This document shows, in pieces, positions 11,601 through 23,600 of a DNA stretch of 64,000 nt. The notes under the pieces are model-generated. The model worked only from the letters and a program-made list of their open reading frames with translations. It was not told where the DNA came from and did not search any database. Both the position numbers and the translations under genes were made by a program. Source of the DNA: Podocnemis expansa (Eukaryota > Chordata > Testudines > Podocnemididae); the NCBI GenBank assembly GCA_007922195.1, contig ML682067.1, forward strand, positions 4,987,996 through 5,051,995, read 5' to 3'. Numbering within the stretch: position 1 is the first letter of the stretch; each line of letters opens with the position of its first letter.

Positions 11601-14600
11601 GTTAAGCCATGACCCATACTGCAGATGAAGGTGAAAAACCTCCAAAGGCCCTGCCATCCTAACTCAGGAAAATTCTTTCCCACACCCAGAGCTGGTGATC
11701 GCTTAGCCATTAACACATGAGCAAGATATATTAGCCAGGCATTAGGAAACAGAATGCTCTGTCACATCTCAGAAGCCTGATCATCCCACCTCCACCTGTG
11801 ACCAATCTCCAATGCTTCCGAGAAAAGCAAAACAAAAAAAAATAGTTGAACAAAAAGAACAAAATACTTGTATGATGTGAACATATAGATCACCCTTATC
11901 TGCTGCCTTGTGTTTCAGCTCTATTACAGAAACTCTTCATTTAAATGAACAATGCTCTTCACTGACCAGGTCTTTGACAGGAATTTCTGCAGAAAAGCAC
12001 TAGCATTTTTATAATAGAGTAGATTTGGGAAAGGGAGAAGAAAAGTGTTTGTTGAAACTTTTCTTCTCCACTTGACATGACTGGAAATCCTTAAATTAGG
12101 GTCACCATTCTTCCAGACATTGCTATAATGAGCAATGTAAGAAAAGCTATCCCCACAGCAGCTGAGCATATCGCCTCAACTCCATTTCCAGCCCATTAAG
12201 ACTAATGTTAAAACTTAACAGTCAAGCAAGCAAATTCTTGAAAATACAACACTGGATAGTAAGCATTTCCACAACAATAGAAAAGATTTTATCAAAACTA
12301 CACCACTCATGTCAACACAGAGCTGCTGAATGCAAGAAACCCAGTGTAGCAGGGACAGGCGAGACATTGTGAGTTTCTGGTCCTAATTGTTCAACGAAAG
12401 GAGCACTGTTATCTTTTACATAAGAACAGTACATTATAAATTCATAAGTAACTAGAAAACCAAGGTTAACTCAACATAATGTCAGTGGCAAAACAAGAGA
12501 CTCAATACACAGTCTGGTTTACTGTTCAAAGGGTATCTAAGACTGTATTATTACCTTTTGTAAGACATCTAATGCTGTCAGCACTGCTTCCTGCAAACTT
12601 GTCAAAACCGCTTCAGTATAAGATGGAAGGATGAAAGGGGAGGCATCAGAACTGATTGGAACTGAAACAGCACCATGTAAAATGACACCAAGCTTTTGCA
12701 GATCATCCATGCTGAAACCAGTTTTGATGTGTTGGTAGAGAGCTGGAAATATCTGAATTAAAGCTGTGAGAAACGGCTGGCTGGGTATGAAAGTTAATTT
12801 ATCACAAGTAATTGGAGGCTTTGTACTTTCTGAGCCAATCCTATACCAGGTGTTCCAGGCAGCCCACCAAAGATTTAAATCTTCAATCTCTGTTATTACA
12901 GGTGGCTCAGATTCATTATATCTTCCAATTCTTTCTCCCATGGAGTCAGTTCTCATGAACGACCTGCCCAGACCAGTAGCAGTCATTGCTCCTAGGAGGG
13001 CAGGTACATTAATAGCAGGTGGTGTATCGGGCTTCTCTGCATCTCTGGCAGGTGACACAATTTGTAAAATTTCCTGGAAACTTTTCAGAGCAGCCAAGGA
13101 AACTTCATTGTTTTTGCTGAGCGCTGCTGACTGGATGTGATCAAGAAGAACATCCCAGGCCTTGGAAAAATCTCCTATAAGAAAAGGTTGAATCAGTTTG
13201 AGACATCATTTTTTGCCCCTTCATTTCACAGGAGCTGGGGGAGGGACAAGATACCTGCCTTCAACTGTTTGCTGAAAGAATCAGTTTGTAAACAGTGTTA
13301 TGAGATTTGTATGAGACCACAAACTTGTGAGCATAAGTGACTCCATCTTAGCACTGTTCCCTTAATATTATTTCAACCTCTAGCCTGACTAACAAAAGTA
13401 TAGAGCCCCTCTCATCCTTGAACAGTCTATAAGCAGAAGATTAGGGAAACTGCACCAGTCTCGAGGTCACCTATTAATCAACAATTTCTCCTGTTTATGT
13501 GGATGACCTCTTGCTAGCGTCTCCTGACCAAGACTCCTGTGTGAAGGATACTGTTGCCCTGCTTAAACAACTGGCCGACCACGGGCACAAGGCCTCTCCT
13601 TCCAAGCTGCAGTTTGCGCAGACCAAGGTGCAGTATCTGGGGTACATCATTGGACTGGGAACTCGAGAGCTATCAGAAGAATGTAAGTCTGCTATTCTTA
13701 AAATACCTTTGCCCCAGTTCAAGAAGCAGGTCCAAGCACTCCTGGGAACCCTTGGGTTCTGCCATCCCTGGATCCCTGCCCTAGGTGAGCTCACCAAACC
13801 CTTGGTGGCCCTAACAGCTAAGGAGGCACCGGAACATGTTCTACCAACCCCGGAGTTACACTCTCTCCTGCACAAGATCAAGCAGGTTCTATCCTCAGCC
13901 CTGGCCCTAGGTTTGCCAGACTATATGAAGTCTTTCTCTGTGTTTGTCCATGAACATCAGGGAGTGGCATCGGGGGTCCTAACCCAGCGCCTAGGACCCC
14001 ATCCACGTTTGGTGGCTTACTATTCTGTGCAACTGCTATTTTTAGGGGGACCCCTGGAACTCCCTGTTTTAGCGCCTTCCTCTATTTTTAGGGGGCCAGA
14101 ATGCTGCCTGCCTAAAAATAGGGGACCCCGGAACTGTGTTCTGGTGCCTTCCCCCTTACTTTAACCCCTGCTTTTTCCCAGCCCTGCACAGTCCAGGTGG
14201 CTGGGCTGAGCAGGAAGGGAACTTTAACTCCAGCTCTCGGGCATGCTCGTGGTGCACTTTGGGTGTTCCCACGACACACCAGTGTGCCCCGGCATACTGG
14301 TTGGGAACCACTGTGCTACACTACTAAGTTTCATCAGTACATTTTTTCGTCCGCTAAGACTGTGAAAAAACAATCTCCCTGCCAACAAAGTTATACCAGA
14401 AACAACCCCCCAGGGAAGAGGCAGTTATGTTAACAGAGGGTTTCTATTGGTATACTTCATGTTGTGTGGTGAGATGGTTTAACTTGCCAGGAGAAAAACT
14501 CCTACTGTATTGTGCATCTAAACTAGGGGGCCTCTATTGGCATAGTTATACCCATGAAGCACCGTAGCGTAGATAAGCCCTAAACTTGCTTCACAGAACA

Positions 14601-17600
14601 TGCAAGGTCCCTACAATGGCAGGGAATTGATATATATGCATATGATTACAGCATATGATCTATGTCCCATGATGCAGCGGAAAGCTTCATAAATTCCAAG
14701 GTCTCACCAATCTGGCCTCAAGGAAAATTTCTTCCCAACTCAAAAAAAAAAAAAAAAAAAAAAAAAGATCAATTTGACGCTGAGAATGTGCCAGTCACCA
14801 GTCAAGCATGCATGAAAATAAAAATTGCCCGTACCACCTCAGAGCATTGGCCCACCACGGCAGTGTCCTGTTTCCAGCTGTGGCTAATCCCCGAACTCAA
14901 AGTTTTCTATGAATTCAGCCTAGCTAGACTGTGTGTTCATTTATATTATACATGCACAGTTCAAGCAGTGTCAGTACTTGCAAATGTTCAAATTGTGAGT
15001 TGTTAAAAAATGGGTGAGGATAATAAATAAGGAATGCCAGAGAAAAATACAAGGAGGGTGAAGAAGCAGAGTGAAAAGAAAGTGGGTGAGGGAAAAGCGA
15101 AATAGGAGAAAAAGGAATGCAAAAAAGGGAGATAACCAACATAACAGAACAGACAAAAGCAATGACAGAGAGGAGAGAAAAGAAATGGTTTTAAAAGAAA
15201 AAGAAGAAATGGACTTATTAATTTCAGCTAGTGCAGAGATGCCAATAAAACAATTTAAAATATAACAACATATCCTTATTAGACAGAAAGGGAATAGATA
15301 AAGGAGAAGGAGAATCATTTGAAATATTCAATTTCTTCCACTTCATAATAAGCCACAAATTTTTCCCGAAGATATGTCCCTTGTTCCTTTTTTAAATTAT
15401 GTACATCACTGACAGTGTTACTGGATTCCTTCCACAACCTCCAACCCCAATTTTTCCCTCCATTAATTAGTTCACTCAGATGCTCGCACACAGGATTTAG
15501 GAAACATTACAAGAATGTAGCGTAGAAGTCAGCAGCAGAAAACAGACAGAAGATAGCTATATATGACAAAATATCAGGATCTGTTAATGTGAGGCTACAG
15601 AACATGTCTCTTGTATCAGGTGTTTTTCCTCAATAAATAGAAAGAAAAAAAAACAGCATTTTTGACAGCTATTCAAGAAATGCTTACAGAATTGTGTTTT
15701 TAACAAGTAGTCACACCTGGAGTCAGGAATAATAAAATTTGACATCAAATGCAGTTGCACTTGGCACTGAAGAATTCTAAATCTCAGCACTTGGGATTAC
15801 AGGTTCCACAACAGTTATCATATTTCAAAGCACATACTACAGAATACACAGCTAAAAGATTAAATATTTTGCCAGTGATCTACATGAAAAGAATTGTATT
15901 ACAAAACAAATTATAAGTTACGCTACAACATCTGGCAATAATTTAAAATATTTGAATTGCTGTGTTTGACAGAACTGGGATCTAGTGACCCAATTACCAG
16001 CACTGAAACTGTCTGAGCAAGTTTTATTAATAAACTGCCCTCCCCAAACACATTTTTCAAATATTAAAAGAACCTACCTAACGGTTGTAGCAAGTATCTC
16101 CTAGTGTTGAATATTCTGGCTACTCCTGCCAATGTTAATACCCAGGTCTCAGCCCATTGTTTCTCTGCTGTATCCCTTGAATGATGAATGAGAATATTGC
16201 CTCCTCCTGACTCAATCTTCTCTTTGTCAGCTGTCGTGGAAGACTCTCTAACCCTATCCAGTAGGTGAAACAGAACCTACAATATTCAGAAAAAGGATGC
16301 ATTATTTTAGTCACATATTTCAGCTCACATTGATGTGACAAGGAAATAATAAAATGTGCACTTCCCACTTCTTGTAGGTCCCTGAAGGCATGGGGAGGGC
16401 TCCTCTATTTTTTCCAGCCTTCCCAGACACTTTGGGACTGAGGGTACCTAAATTAACCAGCTGATGAGATGAGAAATAGATTTTGAGTAACTGAAGAGCC
16501 ACCAGCACCAGGATCAGACTATGCTTAATGAGAATATCCTTAATGCTAATAAAAGCATTAATAAAAAATGGAAACACATCCTCAAAATGCTGTAATAGGT
16601 ATAAATACACAGAGGGGTAGTCTTGTTAGTCTGTGTACAGTGAAAACAACAAGAGTCCTGTGGCAGCTTATAGATTAACAGATTTCTTCGGTCATAAGCT
16701 TTCATGGGCTCCAACTCACTTCATCAGCTGCTCTTAAGTGAGCTGGAGCCCATGAAAGCTTATGTCCAAAGAAATGTTAGTCTATAAGGTACCACAGGAC
16801 TCTCGTTGTTTTTGCTGTAATAGGTATGTTCATTTATAACTGTTTTGGATCATTTGATGTCAAGTGGGTTGGAAGTGCCAGGCAGACAGCATAAGGGACG
16901 GTAAAATCAACCAAGGCATGATCATAGTGGAATAGGGATTCCATGAGGGACAAGCAATCTGCCCATATTCTAGCCACTCTCACATATTAGCTGCACTGGC
17001 AGGAGAAGATCAGAAACAGAAAAGGGAGAAAAGCTAAGTCTCCCATTAGATCAACCAAGCCACACAGCCAAGGCATTACTTCATTCCAGGTGCTCCTTCC
17101 CGGAAAAAGAAAACTGCTTCAATTTTTTTCAAGTAAAGATAAGATCCATGTCTTTCTATCTGAGGTAGAAATAAAACTGGAAGGTGTCTGCAATGGCCAT
17201 GCTGTCTTCACAAAGGGCACCAAAATTTTATGCAATGGAACCATATATCTACCTGTGTGAAGAGGGTAAAAATGAGCAATATGACAATCCAAGACCCTGG
17301 GATACAAACTGAAATACTGACCTCCACTGCAAAAGCATATTCGGGGGGGAGGGGGGGATGTCAAGACTATGTAAAGATGGTGACAAACTGGCCTGAAGGC
17401 AGCACAGAAGAAAAAAGAAAACTGGAAAGGCTAGGAAAGTTTAAGATAAACTAGGACCTAGCTATTTTGTGTGTGAAAATTCTCTCTAAAATATCCTATA
17501 ACAATTAAAACTGGTATTATAATATATGTGTATAAGAGAGGGCAGCTCTCTTAGCTTTAACAGCTTTTTACTCTGTACCTTCCATATAACAGTGTGCCAC

Positions 17601-20600
17601 GTTGAATGTTGCAGTAGAGTTCCATGTGCACCAATTGTAGAAAACAATGTCTGTCCAGCACTCTTTCTAACTGCAGGTCGTGGATCTACACAGAGTTCCC
17701 CCAGCTTGGCATAGAGACATAGCCAAAGGCAGTCAAATGGTGGTGCTGGGTGGAAAGGACGGTTTAACACCATACCCTTCTCTTCTGCCTGCTTCTGCAA
17801 TATTGCTTCCTCTTTGTTCAGCTCTTTTTCAATGGTTTCTCCTCTTTGGAAGAAATAATCTGAAATATTCCACTACAAACAAAAAATAAGAAGTTAGGAT
17901 ACATATTTTATGGGAGGAAAATAAATATTAAGGTAAAAACTGAATTGCTCTAATTGTGAAGAAGTTAAGTGTTTCTAATTTGTCCACTTTAAAGTGTATT
18001 ACAAAATATGCCCTATGCAACTCTTATCTACAGAAGGATTTCATTTAATTATTCTTCAAACAGCATCAAGAACTGTAGTTATTTCTGGATTTCAGTTTTT
18101 AGGCTCTCAAGACACAGAAATATGCAAACTGTAAAGTATCAGAAAAGGATTATTGAAATCTATAATGTTTCTACTAAAAATGTTGATAATCATAGTATCT
18201 CTACAACTCCATTTATTTTACATAATTATATGTTACAATAATAATTAAAGATAAATATTTATCACTACATTTACACAGATCTATTGACTTTAGTAAGTTT
18301 TATAAAGCATGGCAAACTGTTTATCTGGATACCAGTCTAGTAATTAACAAGCATTAAGAAAACTGATGAAATAAAAGCCATACTAATCACCACTATGAAT
18401 GTAAATGAAACTCACCAGCAAACCAATTGATGTTAAACTAATGTTTAATTCTTGATTGTGAAGTCCAAAGCTTCCTGCAACTTCAACAACTATTTGTAGG
18501 CAAGTGCATGGCATTGTTGGGAGGAAGTCTGTCACAACCAACTGAAGACACTGGAATGCAGTCCGTATTAAAGACTCTCTTGAGGAAATTGAAATAAGAC
18601 ATGTTATTTTTTTTATTTTATTTTATTTTTTTTAAAGAGTACAACTCTTTCTAATGTTATACATCACAACTCAGCAGTATGACAGAACAATGAAAAGAAG
18701 GTGCTCACCTTGTGCAGTAACTATTGTTCTTTGAAATGTGTGTCTCTATGTGTGCTCCACTGTAGGTGCGTCTACACCCCTATCCTGCTGATCAGAGATT
18801 TTGGTAGCTGTCCATACTGCCTGTACTTGTGCTGCTCCCCAGCAGCCAAGACGCCAACAGTAGATGCTAGCATTCCCTGTTCAATTCATTTTCTACTGCA
18901 GAGCTAATTAATTAAGCTCCAAAGCAGAGGGGAGGAAGGTGGATCTTAGAGCACCCATTGGGGACACATCTCAAAGAACCATTGTTACTGCACAGGGAGA
19001 GTAACTACTTTGAGTAGTGTCCCTATGGGTGCTCTACTGAAGGTGACATCTAAGCTGTACCCATTACTAGAGGCTGGGACTTCTTGGTTGACTGAGTTTA
19101 GACGATAATACTGACACCAAATTTGGCGCCCATAGCTGAATCCGCCCAGAATAGCATAATGTTCTGCAAATGTGTGCGCAGATACCTAAGTAGCTGCCTT
19201 ACACATATCTGATCTTGGGTTATCTCTTAAGAAAGCAACTAACAAGTGTACTGACTGCAAAGCGTATACATGTTGGTAACGGTGTGTTGCATTATGCAGT
19301 TGGTAACAGAGTCACCTGAAACCCATTTGGACAGCCTTTGGGCTAAAACAGCTTGTTTCTTTTAATCCACTGGCAACTGGGTTGGGGCGGAGGGATGGAA
19401 TGCCTTCATCCTATCCAGGCAGAAAGCCAAAGCTCTCCTTATATTGGATGTATGGAGAATGACTTATTTAATATCCCAATGAGCTTTGGGATAGAAAGCT
19501 GGAAGCTGAATAAGCTTGTTCATGTGGAATGGAGAAGCTACTTTGGGAATGAACATCAGATGTGTAAGACCTTGTCAAGGAAGAACATTGTGAAAGCTAA
19601 GTGTGCCAGCAGGGGTATTACTTCCCCTGTTGTTCTCACTGTGATGATGGCAATAAGAAATGCTTCATGGAGAGGTGTGTTAAAGAACACACAACCATTG
19701 ACTCAAATGTTAAAGCTTTTAGCACAAAATTATGGTTCCACTGAAGGACGGGAGGTCTGGGTTCTAGGAAATGGTTCATTATGCCTTTGAGAAACCTCTT
19801 TGTGGGTGGATGGGAGAAGATGGGATATTTCCACTAGCTAGTGGAAGGCTGAGATTCCTGCCAGGTATATTTTTAAAGAGCTCACAGAGAAGCCCGACTT
19901 CTTGAAGGCTAGCAAGTAAACCAGGACCACAGGTAAGATAGTTGCACTTGGGGTGAGACACACAGCTGGCACTACACCTGGAATCTCTTCCACTTCTGCA
20001 GATAGGCACAGCAAGTATCCTATTTTCTTCTGTGTAACAAAACCTCATGTATGTTCTCAAAGCAGGATGTCTCTATAAGCTGGAATCATGAAAGAGTCAT
20101 GCTTTAAGCTGAAGGACCTACACGGCTTTTAAGAGTAAAAGAAACGGGGAACATTTAATGCAAAGAAAGAAGTCTTTCAAGAAATGCTAACGAACCATGC
20201 CCCTGATACAACAGACACACACTGGCAGGCTAGGAGAACTGTGGTTGTGGCTATCATATAAGCAAAAGGATTTGGAAAGACACTGAAGGATGACTACTGG
20301 ATGGTCTCAAAGATGTTCTGGCAAACCATGTGTCGACTTTGGAAAGGCACTGCCATAGGCAGTTCTCTGCAAGGGTGATGAAATGCTGACCACAACGGAA
20401 AAGACTGTTGAGAGGTGGAAAGAGCACTTTGAAGAACTCCTCAATCCAGGGGACACACCTTCCTTTTGAGAAGCAGTGCCATAAATTCCCAGGAGAACTG
20501 GATTTATTTCTGTTGATAAGGTTGCTGCAGTGGAAAGCAGCTCGGGTGGACAAGATTTGCCTGGAGATGCTGAAATCACTGGGCAAAGTCAGGGTCTCAC

Positions 20601-23600
20601 GATTAACATGCCTCTTTAATGTTGAATGGAAGGTGGGTGCAACACATTGCTCCCCCTAAGCTGCGCTCGTGTGCAGGCGCGCAGCCCCCGGCACTCCCCA
20701 GCGCATCAAACACTGTCAGCCGCACAGAGCCGGCAGCTGTAGCCTCTACCTGGTTGGCAGGGAACTCCCCCAGCCTCAGCCTGGGAGTTTGAAAGCTTCC
20801 CGCCCTGAAGCTGCTCTGAGCATGCTCAGAGTAGCCTCAGCCTGTGCTATGGCTGCTATGGTCCCCGCCAGGTAAAGGAGCCTTGGGTGGGGGGTAGTTC
20901 AGGGATGGGCAGGTTTGGCTTTCCCCACCCCCAGCCTCTTGGTGTGAGGCAAATCCACGCTAGCCAAGCGGCCCCTAGGAGGGAACCAGCTTTGTCCCCC
21001 TCTCCTCCCGCCCTGCTAGAAGCCTGGTCCCTTGGGGGCAGTGGGGACCTGGAACGAGCCTGGTCTGGACGAGCAGCTCTGGCTGCATCCTCCCCCGTGG
21101 GGATGCCCAGCTCGATCACAGCCAGCCTGCACACACTACTAGGGGAAGCGGGCTGCAGGCTTTCCCTCGGGGTTGAGGAGCCCAGCCTGCCTTCTCTGCC
21201 TGCCAATCAGACAGTCTCCCTCCTTCTCCTATCTCCTTTTCCCTCTGCTGCTGCCTTCCTGCCCCCTTTTTTGTTTCCCCTCACCCTCTGTGTGTATTTG
21301 TGTCCCTTTATTATGGGGCTCAGCACCCTCCAAAACCTCCTTTCAAATCCAGCCACTGTGGTAAGTGGCTGGGAAATGTTTGGGTAAGGGAGACACAGCG
21401 TCTCTAAATCTTTGGGAGGCTTTAAGGGAGGTTGGGGGATGGGCTCTTTGACTTACAAAAACAGAGTTGCTGCTGTGCTTGGGTAGTTGCTTAAGGATCT
21501 GTAGAGTAAGGGTTAAATTCAGTTCTGTTGCTCCCCAGAGCAAGGCTAAAATTGAAAGGTGGTGCGTGCACACAAGAAAAGAGTGTTAGATCCCACACCC
21601 CAAACAAGGACCAGGTGGTGATTTTCACAAAGGTCTCCTGAGATAATGGCAGGAGAAGCCCATTCCTTCAGCTTTAAAACACAGACTGACTCCCACCAGC
21701 AGAAAACATCAGTGGATTAGCTCTCCCTCCCCATTAACATCCATTGCAGCGCAAGTCAGCTAACAGAGCCAAATGCAGCTCTTTCCTGGCAGTCTTAAAG
21801 ATACAGATTGCTGTTAAAGAATCTTCTCAACTTAGAAAGCATACCATAGTTCCAGGAGTTCATAGACTTGCTGCTGCTATTTAACAGGAGACCTTTTTCA
21901 CCAAGGCCAACAGCATGTGCACAAAGATTTACACTGGCATAGCTGTATGTTCACAGAAAGCACTAGAAAGTATTTTATTCTAAATGAAAGCTTAAAGTTT
22001 CTGCAAGTGCATAACTTGGGGTGATATGGAGTGTGGGGGTGATGAAACTTAATTTTGTAAAGGAAGTTTAAAGATGGAGTAAGTTTGGTCTGGAAGTTCT
22101 GTGCCCGAGGCTCTGTGTTTGCTTAGACAAGTTTATTAAGGCATAAGTCAGGAGAGCTAGGGGTTTAGATTGATAAGAAGGTAGACTGTTTCTATAGATA
22201 CAAGAGGTAATCCACAAAGGTTGATTATAAGACAATCCCTCCTGTCTGGACCTTGATGGGAAGCTATCACCCTAGTCTGGTAAACAGGTTGGCAGGGGCT
22301 AGGTAGCTGAGGGGTCACTGGAGTCTGGCCACTCTCATTGGTCAAGGACAGTAACTGTTACCCAAATAAGCTGTAAACAACAACAGAGGTGGGCTAACTA
22401 TATGCTGCCTATTAAGTATACTCTAATTATGTAACCTGCATATTAAAAGTAGTAATACCATGTACGGATTTTAGGCATGATGTAACTTGTTGTATTATGC
22501 ATGAGCTTGTTGCATTATGTATATCGTATTTTGCATGTTAGAAAGTATGTATGACCTGTAGCCCCTATACTGGGGGTTCTTGCTCTGACAGGCTAGCTTC
22601 CCTCTGCTTCCCTCTGCTGCAGTTCTTTTTATTATTCAGCTGAATAATAAACTTTGAACCACAGCTCGTTCTCTGCCTATTGGAGTCTCGGCTGGGAACT
22701 GGTCTGCTTCATTGGGAAGGCTCTGGTGTGCCTCTTTCTGAAGTTGAGGGCCAGAGTTAGATTTTCCCCTACAATTTTCATCTGCTGTAGTTCCCCAGGC
22801 TGGCTTCTTTGCCCTTCTGGTTGTAGAAATAACCTCTGTGTATATGATTAAAAAAGCAAGGAGCCTTGTGGCACTGAAGCTCACATAATAAACAAATCTG
22901 TTAGTCTTTAAATGCCACAAGACTCCCTGCTTTTTTTTGCTTTACTAGACTAACACAGCTGCCCCTTTGGTACCTAAGAGTATCATGTGTAAGATGTCCT
23001 GCTTTTATAGAAACTGCCTTAATAGTTAGGGCTTTGTCTTACAGAGGTCAGACTAGATCAGGGATCTCAAACACAGCCCACAGCCTGCATACAGCCCCGC
23101 AAGCTATTTTCTGCAGCCCTCAATGACACTATTTTTACAGATATTTGCAGTATTGTTCTATGAAAAGGTTTCAGTGGTGCAGCCCTTGGGCTAACATATT
23201 AGTCCTCATGCAGCCCTCGTGGTGATTTGAGTTTGAGAACCCTGGACTAGACGATCACAATGGTTCCTTCTCACCTTAAAGTCTGTGAGACTAGGAGCAG
23301 CCTCTATTTCAGCACTTGGCCTGTGTGTAACAGATGGTTTCATAGACTTGGAAAGTTTAATCAGAAAGGACCAGTATGATCATCTAATCTGACCTCCTGC
23401 ATAATGCAGGCCACAGAAGTTTAGCTACTCACTCCTGTATTAGTCTCCTAACTTATGTGTCTGTTACTGAAATCTTCAAATCATGATTTAAACATTTCAG
23501 GGTAGCGAAAATCCACCAGCAAGTGACCCATGTTCCCACTAAGGATGATACAGCTGAGCAAGTCATAGATGCATTCGAGAGGGTGGGTAGCGGAGAAGGG

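Larger units (their letters stand above)
9932..12554 (-). other. MON2 intron between exons 19 and 20
   Basis: It contains a C/CA-rich low-complexity tract (10683-10720) and the longer single copy of the tRNA-headed repeat (10938-11217) with a poly-T. The remainder (11220-12550) has nothing I recognise. Confidence 0.8.

Noticed and set aside
13481..14164. Intact viral or host gene over the full 221-codon frame
   Set aside because: Similarity to pol stops at about 14037; the remaining frame is chance reading through a repeat, and no start, gag or LTR is present.
20645..21100. CpG-rich patch as a promoter or CpG island
   Set aside because: It lies in the GC-rich left part of a hAT element that recurs near 60020-60420, in the middle of an intron, with no first exon nearby.
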